Assembly (NCBI GenBank): GCA_029990205.1
Contig: JAPEKQ010000003.1
Location: forward strand, 159,321-223,320
Length of the DNA stretch: 64,000 nt
Reading direction: 5' to 3'
Source: a bacterium
Lineage (GTDB): Bacteria > Joyebacterota > Joyebacteria > Joyebacterales > Joyebacteraceae
Both the position numbers and the translations under genes were made by a program. The notes below the pieces were generated by a model. It did not search any database. It saw nothing but the letters and a program-made list of their open reading frames with translations, and had not been told where the DNA came from. Position 1 is the first letter of the stretch, and each line of letters opens with the position of its first letter. Below are positions 59,817-64,000 of the stretch, one piece after another.

Positions 59817-62624
59817 ATGAGTGCAAGGCTCATGGTCCTCACGACCGTGTGTCTCGCCCTCCTCCTGCTGCCGGTGTCGGGCGCGTACGCGCACGATGCG
59901 GCAGAGGTGGGCGAGCGTGCGAGTCTGGATTACGCGCCGGGGGTGCTTCGTGCGTCAGGAAGCGACGTGCGCGAGCATGCGCGTCTTGAGACGCTCTGGA
60001 TCTTCGAGGCGGACTTCGAGGACCTCTCCGGAGACAACGCCGGTTGGTTCTCGCTGGACCGTTCCGGAACACTCGGACAGGAAAATTACTGGCACAAGGA
60101 TACGATCCGTCTGACCGAGAGTTATCTCGGTGACAGCACATGGTGGTGCGGCACCGAGAACCCCTGCTGGTTCCAGCCCCGTGGATACGGAAACGACTGG
60201 GTACAGTATCTCCATCAGGACCTTCCGCTCGCAAGCTGGAGCACGGCCGGAGACGACGTCTATCTCGAATTCGACCAGCGCTTCGCCATGGAGCACGACT
60301 ACGATTACGGATTCGTCGAGGTCTCCGATGATGGCGGCGGCACCTGGACGACACTCTACACCGCGAACAACCCCGGATTCGCCGGCAAGCCCGGCACACC
60401 GAAGGACTGGGATTCGGATGAGGGACACAAGCAGCTGAGCCTCGGCCCGTGGGCGGGCGAGGACATCCGTCTGCGATTCCGCTTCGAGTCCGATGCCCTG
60501 TACTCAGCTGAGGACGAGTACAACAACCCGGGCGTCAACTCGGTGCAGGACGGCGCCTGGCAGATCGACAATATCGAGATCACCGTCAACTCATCGCAGG
60601 TCTGGCTTGACGACGCCGAGGCCCCGGGGGAGAACGGCTGGGGCCACGAGGGGATCCCACACATGGGCGCCACCGGACTCCAGTTCTACCGCGGGTTGTA
60701 CGGAACGGACTTCGAGACCGGTCGACCGTTCACGTGCGAGAACCGCTCGGGATGGATGTGGGCGGCGGTCGATCCGTTCACGGGCACCGTGGTCGATGAC
60801 GAGAACACGTGGATCGTGAGTCCTCCGATCGACATCAGCGGCGCCGAGAAGCTGTCCGCGCGCTGGGACTACTGGCTCGACTGCCCGTTCGCGTCGAACG
60901 ACCGATACGATCTCTGGCTCGCGTCGAGCGATGAGATCGCATGCGTTCAGGACCCGTCCGGGTTCGTCGATGAAGACCCGGGCGGCTGGTACGGCGGACC
61001 GTGGTGGGGAACGAAGAACGACAGCTGGGACGCCTTCGCCGGAAACGACTGGCTCGCCGTCAACCTGCGTCTCTACAACCTCGACGCGGCCGACCCGGGC
61101 ACGCACAAGGCCGGGTACATTCTCAACTGGGTCAAGGTCGGCATTCCGACCGGCGACTCCGGCACCGCCTTCACGTACGGTCAGTGGGACCGATTCAATG
61201 ACTGGTTCGTCGAGCAGATGGCGGACGCACTCGAGGATACGGCCCTCATCACGGTCGTGGATGACGACGACATCGCCAGCGTCACGTTGATGGCGTCGAA
61301 TGACGACGGCGACACGTGGGAGGCCTACCCGTGCGTCAACCGTCAGCCGCTCTCGGACGAGTGGTACGCCGACCCGCCCGTCAACCAGATGACGCCGGGC
61401 AGCGAGATCCACTACTACTACGAGGCCGTTGATGGCGCCGGCAACGTGGCCACATGGCCGGCTGCGGCGCCGGACAGCTACTACGAATTCTCGATCCTGC
61501 CGATCGACGCGACCGTGTCGGACCCGGGCATTCTCCTGGTCGACAAGCACAAGAGATACACGCCTGGTGAGACCCGTTACCTCGGCCAGCTGCACACGTC
61601 GGAGTACTACTACCGTGAGGCCCTGGGCATCCTCGGCTACGAGTGGGAGACCTACGACGTGGAGGTCGAGTCGGGCACGCGGAACTCCGAGGGCCCGGAT
61701 TCGATGGGCTACAAGTACTACGACACCATCATCTGGTTCTCGAACTACTTCCCGAGCTACACCTACTGGCCCGTCGACCAGCAGAATCTGATCAACTGGC
61801 TCAACCAGTCTGCCGCCGGCAAGGAGCGCAACTTCATGGCGACCGGCTGCAACTGGGCCTACGAGCTCATGGACACCGGCGCTGAGACGCTTGACTTCGT
61901 CACACAGTGGCTCGCGGTCGAATACGTCCAGGACGGCGTCGGCGAGGTCACGGTCGACAGCATGCCGACCGTTCAGGACGTCGCCGGGAACCACACGTTC
62001 ATGGACCACGCCGACGGCGCGTGTCTCGTCCGGGGCGCCTGCCCGATCATCCACCACTTCGACGTCCTCGCGCCGTTCCCCGGCACATCGGGGACCGAGG
62101 TGACGACCGAGTATCTCAAGCTCGACAGTTCGACGCTGCCGGCGGGTGTGGCGTACACGCACCCGACGTACGGATACCAGACAGTGAGTCTGGGATACGG
62201 TCTCGAGTTCATGGTCAACGAGATGCTGCCCAACGGGTACTACCGTGCGGGCGTCGAGGACCGGGTCAACTTCATGGAGAACGTGATGGCCTACTTCTCC
62301 AAGACCCCGACCGAGAACCCGACGGGCGTTGTCGACGACACGCGGAGGAACGCGCTGTCGCACGCCTATCCGAACCCGTTCAATCCGGTCACGAAGATCG
62401 CGTACAGCGTGAGGGACGCCGGTCCTGTGACCATTGATATCTACAACGTTGCGGGCAAGGTCGTCCGGACGCTGCTCGATACGGAACTCGATGCCGGAGC
62501 GACCGGCTACGTCGTCTGGGACGGCTCAACCGACTCCGGCACGACGTGCGCCAGCGGCGTGTACTTCTATCGCATGACCGCACCGGGCTTCAGCGAGTCG
62601 CGCAGGGTGGTGATGCTGAAGTAG
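59817..62624 (+). CDS. Large secreted protein with FlgD-like C-terminal sorting module (copy 1)
   Basis: 935 aa. Signal peptide at about 1-25 (SGAYA). Residues about 55-260 form a jelly-roll/MAM-like domain (FDQRFAMEHDYDYGFVEVSDDGG, RLRFRFESDALYSAEDEYNN). A second related region is about 265-440. Residues about 440-560 carry Ig-like sequence (EIHYYYEAVDGAGNVA), and about 570-830 a Rossmann-like ILLVDKHKRYT ... IIWFSN region. The C-terminus has AYPNPFNPVTKI ... WDGSTDSGTTCASGVYFYRM and ends MLK, the sorting module shared with the M6 protease. No protease site is seen. The gene to its right is a near-identical paralog. Function is probably adhesion or binding, inferred only. Confidence 0.82.
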   Translation: MSARLMVLTTVCLALLLLPVSGAYAHDAAEVGERASLDYAPGVLRASGSDVREHARLETLWIFEADFEDLSGDNAGWFSLDRSGTLGQENYWHKDTIRLTESYLGDSTWWCGTENPCWFQPRGYGNDWVQYLHQDLPLASWSTAGDDVYLEFDQRFAMEHDYDYGFVEVSDDGGGTWTTLYTANNPGFAGKPGTPKDWDSDEGHKQLSLGPWAGEDIRLRFRFESDALYSAEDEYNNPGVNSVQDGAWQIDNIEITVNSSQVWLDDAEAPGENGWGHEGIPHMGATGLQFYRGLYGTDFETGRPFTCENRSGWMWAAVDPFTGTVVDDENTWIVSPPIDISGAEKLSARWDYWLDCPFASNDRYDLWLASSDEIACVQDPSGFVDEDPGGWYGGPWWGTKNDSWDAFAGNDWLAVNLRLYNLDAADPGTHKAGYILNWVKVGIPTGDSGTAFTYGQWDRFNDWFVEQMADALEDTALITVVDDDDIASVTLMASNDDGDTWEAYPCVNRQPLSDEWYADPPVNQMTPGSEIHYYYEAVDGAGNVATWPAAAPDSYYEFSILPIDATVSDPGILLVDKHKRYTPGETRYLGQLHTSEYYYREALGILGYEWETYDVEVESGTRNSEGPDSMGYKYYDTIIWFSNYFPSYTYWPVDQQNLINWLNQSAAGKERNFMATGCNWAYELMDTGAETLDFVTQWLAVEYVQDGVGEVTVDSMPTVQDVAGNHTFMDHADGACLVRGACPIIHHFDVLAPFPGTSGTEVTTEYLKLDSSTLPAGVAYTHPTYGYQTVSLGYGLEFMVNEMLPNGYYRAGVEDRVNFMENVMAYFSKTPTENPTGVVDDTRRNALSHAYPNPFNPVTKIAYSVRDAGPVTIDIYNVAGKVVRTLLDTELDAGATGYVVWDGSTDSGTTCASGVYFYRMTAPGFSESRRVVMLK
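60021..60945 (+). repeat. Direct repeat, copy 1 of tandem duplication
   Basis: Matches 63076-64000 at a constant offset of 3055 bp. I checked the beginning, the GCCGGCAAGC segment (60381/63436) and the end. Length is therefore at least 925 bp with no net indel. Substitutions are mainly at third codon positions by eye. Confidence 0.85.
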
Positions 62625-62690
62625 CGCCGCTGGTACACGCCCGGTACGCGTAACGACGCACACCGGGTTGAAGGAGTGACATCGGACAGC

Positions 62691-62722
62691 GGTGCCCCGG
62701 GTTCGTGGAGACCCGGGGTGCC
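62691..62722 (+). terminator. Hairpin between the tandem secreted genes
   Basis: A 12-bp stem pairs 62691-62702 with 62711-62722 (two G-U) around an 8-nt loop. It lies 67 bp after the first copy's stop. No T-tract follows, so termination may be factor-dependent. Confidence 0.5.
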
Positions 62723-62877
62723 GCGCACCCCCATCAGGGATGACAACGGCAAGGCGGGGTCGGGAAGGAGGCGGCACAGGCAGCCGATCCATTGTGGGAA
62801 CGCAGAGCGACACAGCGAAGCCTACTTGAGAGAGAGTATCGATGAGCAGGACCGGTTTCAAAGAGGGGGATTGGCCT

Positions 62878-64000
62878 ATGAAGTCAGGACTCATGCTTCT
62901 TCTGGTCGTGAGTCTCGTGCTGGTGTCCGCCTGCAGCGGCGCGCTGGCGAAAGGCTCTGACTGGGGAGACTACGCGAGTCCCATCCCGCGTCCGGCAGAG
63001 ATGGAGATGGACACGGGCGGCAACATCCAGGGGGCGCGCCTCGAGACGCTCTGGATCTACCAGGCGGATTTCAGCGACCTCTCCGGCGACAACGCCGGTT
63101 GGTACTCGCTGGACCGTTCCGGAACGCTCGGACAGGACAGCTACTGGCACAAGGACACCATCCGTCTGACCGAGGCCTACCTCGGTGACAGCACGTGGTG
63201 GTGTGGCACGACGAACCCGTGCTGGCTCCAGGAGCGCGGGTACGGCAACGACTGGCTCCAGAATCTCCACAGGGATCTGTCGCTTTCGAGCTGGAGCACG
63301 GCCGGAGACGATGTCTATCTCGACTTCGACCAGCGCTTCGCCATGGAGCACGACTACGACTACGGGTATGTCGAGGTCTCCGATGACGGCGGCGCCACAT
63401 GGACGACGCTCTACTCCGCGAACAACCCCGGGTTCGCCGGCAAGCCCGGCACGCCGAAGGACTGGGACTCGGATGAGGGACACAAGCATCTGAGCCTCGG
63501 CCCGTGGGCGGGCGAGGACATCCGTCTGAGATTCCGCTTCGAGTCCGATGGCGCGTATTCGGCCGAGGACGAGTACAACAACCCTGGCATCAACTCGGTT
63601 CAGGACGGCGCCTGGCAGATCGACAACCTCGAGATCATCGTCAACTCGTCGCAGGTATGGTTTGACGACGTCGAGGCTCCGGGCGAGAACGGCTGGGTTC
63701 ACGAGGCGATTCCGCAGATGGGCGCCACGGGACTGACGTTCTACCGAGGTCTGTTCGGCACGGACTTCGACACCGGCCGGCCGTTCACGTGTGAGAGCCG
63801 CTCGGGCTGGATGTGGGCGGCGATGGAGCCGTTCACGGGAACCACGATCGACAACCAGAATACATGGCTCATCTCGCCGCCGATCGACATCAGTGGCGCA
63901 GAGAGGCTCGTTGGGTTGTTCGACATGTGGGTCGACATCCCGCAGATCTCGAACGTCCGGTTCGATCTCTGGCTCGCGTCGAGCGATGAGATCGCGTGCG
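62878..64000 (+). CDS. Large secreted protein, copy 2 (3' end outside window)
   Basis: The frame is open from ATG 62878 to the window edge (374 codons). The N-terminal MKSGLMLLLVVSLVLVSAC is a signal peptide with a lipobox-like VSAC, which differs from copy 1's plain signal. After about residue 60 it is nearly identical to copy 1: DLSGDNAGWYSLDRSGTLGQ, FDQRFAMEHDYDYGYVEV, NNPGFAGKPGTPKDWDSDEG and the second domain RSGWMWAAMEPFTGTT. Both copies share GGGGGATTGGCC directly before the start. Whether it also ends in a PNPFNP module is not visible. Confidence 0.85.
   Translation, partial: MKSGLMLLLVVSLVLVSACSGALAKGSDWGDYASPIPRPAEMEMDTGGNIQGARLETLWIYQADFSDLSGDNAGWYSLDRSGTLGQDSYWHKDTIRLTEAYLGDSTWWCGTTNPCWLQERGYGNDWLQNLHRDLSLSSWSTAGDDVYLDFDQRFAMEHDYDYGYVEVSDDGGATWTTLYSANNPGFAGKPGTPKDWDSDEGHKHLSLGPWAGEDIRLRFRFESDGAYSAEDEYNNPGINSVQDGAWQIDNLEIIVNSSQVWFDDVEAPGENGWVHEAIPQMGATGLTFYRGLFGTDFDTGRPFTCESRSGWMWAAMEPFTGTTIDNQNTWLISPPIDISGAERLVGLFDMWVDIPQISNVRFDLWLASSDEIAC
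63076..64000 (+). repeat. Direct repeat, copy 2 of tandem duplication
   Basis: Second copy of the 60021-60945 segment at a constant 3055-bp offset. It runs to the window edge, so its true length is longer. Confidence 0.85.

Overview
The window is GC-rich chromosomal DNA from a Gram-negative-type bacterium. It holds about 54 protein genes, almost all on the + strand, four tRNAs and short intergenic gaps. Two secreted proteins end in a PNPFNPVT...LK module (FlgD-like / type A sorting domain). A LapA-LapB pair and an LpxL-type acyltransferase point to an outer membrane with LPS. Uncultivated FCB-group phyla such as Eisenbacteria or Krumholzibacteria would fit, but this rests on domain content and style, not on a search. 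No phage, insertion sequence, CRISPR array or rRNA was seen.

Regions. 1-4160: end of a XerC recombinase, then argF, a lipoprotein, dapF, dapA and a small tautomerase. 4200-9660: a KamA-like radical SAM protein, a 440-bp regulatory gap, a FIST-domain sensor and a hybrid histidine kinase. 9700-13390: dapB, an HD phosphohydrolase, proS and, convergent, rpsT. 13547-20752: uvrC, MGMT, xerD, a CCA-enzyme-type nucleotidyltransferase, scpA, scpB, rluB. 20776-25410: cmk (with an apparent CTG start), plsC, ispH and ribosomal protein S1. 25434-30617: mtaB, miaB, lapA, lapB and a TPR protein. 30655-36027: mutS, mutL, miaA. 36059-37975 (-): a membrane sulfatase-fold hydrolase. 38128-46604: tRNA-Gly, a DUF512 radical SAM protein, der, plsY, gpsA, tRNA-Pro, an LpxL-like acyltransferase, a GT2, surE, pcm, an exporter-like membrane protein and a second tRNA-Pro. 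46627-50483: a LOG-like protein, acylphosphatase, a LysM/M23 lipoprotein, apt, tRNA-Arg and an FAD/NAD(P) oxidoreductase. 50693-64000: an accessory, mostly secreted block with an M6 metalloprotease, a carboxypeptidase-regulatory/DNRLRE-like protein, a P-type cation ATPase, a small acidic secreted protein, a Cys-rich secreted protein and two large tandem-duplicated secreted proteins, the second running off the window.

How they work together. Most of 1-50500 is housekeeping. It covers lysine/meso-DAP (dapF, dapA, dapB) and arginine synthesis, phospholipid building (plsY, gpsA, plsC), chromosome segregation (xerC/D, scpAB), tRNA maturation and modification (CCA enzyme, mtaB, miaB, miaA), repair (uvrC, MGMT, mutS, mutL) and translation (rpsA, rpsT, proS). 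Adjacent genes often overlap by 4 bp, which implies coupled operons. Candidate promoters across the window share a TTGnnn box, a spacer that is usually 17 bp and a TAnnnT box, often TAG-type and preceded by TGC.

Most notable points: the CTG start of cmk with an overlapping five-codon leader; the FIST/hybrid-kinase sensory pair, with two TGTTCA-N5-TGAAC(A/G) palindromes upstream; the radical SAM protein with no obvious PLP motif; a run of four hairpins before tRNA-Arg; and the recent tandem duplication at the right edge. No clearly new multi-gene system stands out. The FIST locus and the secreted block are the best candidates for something undescribed.
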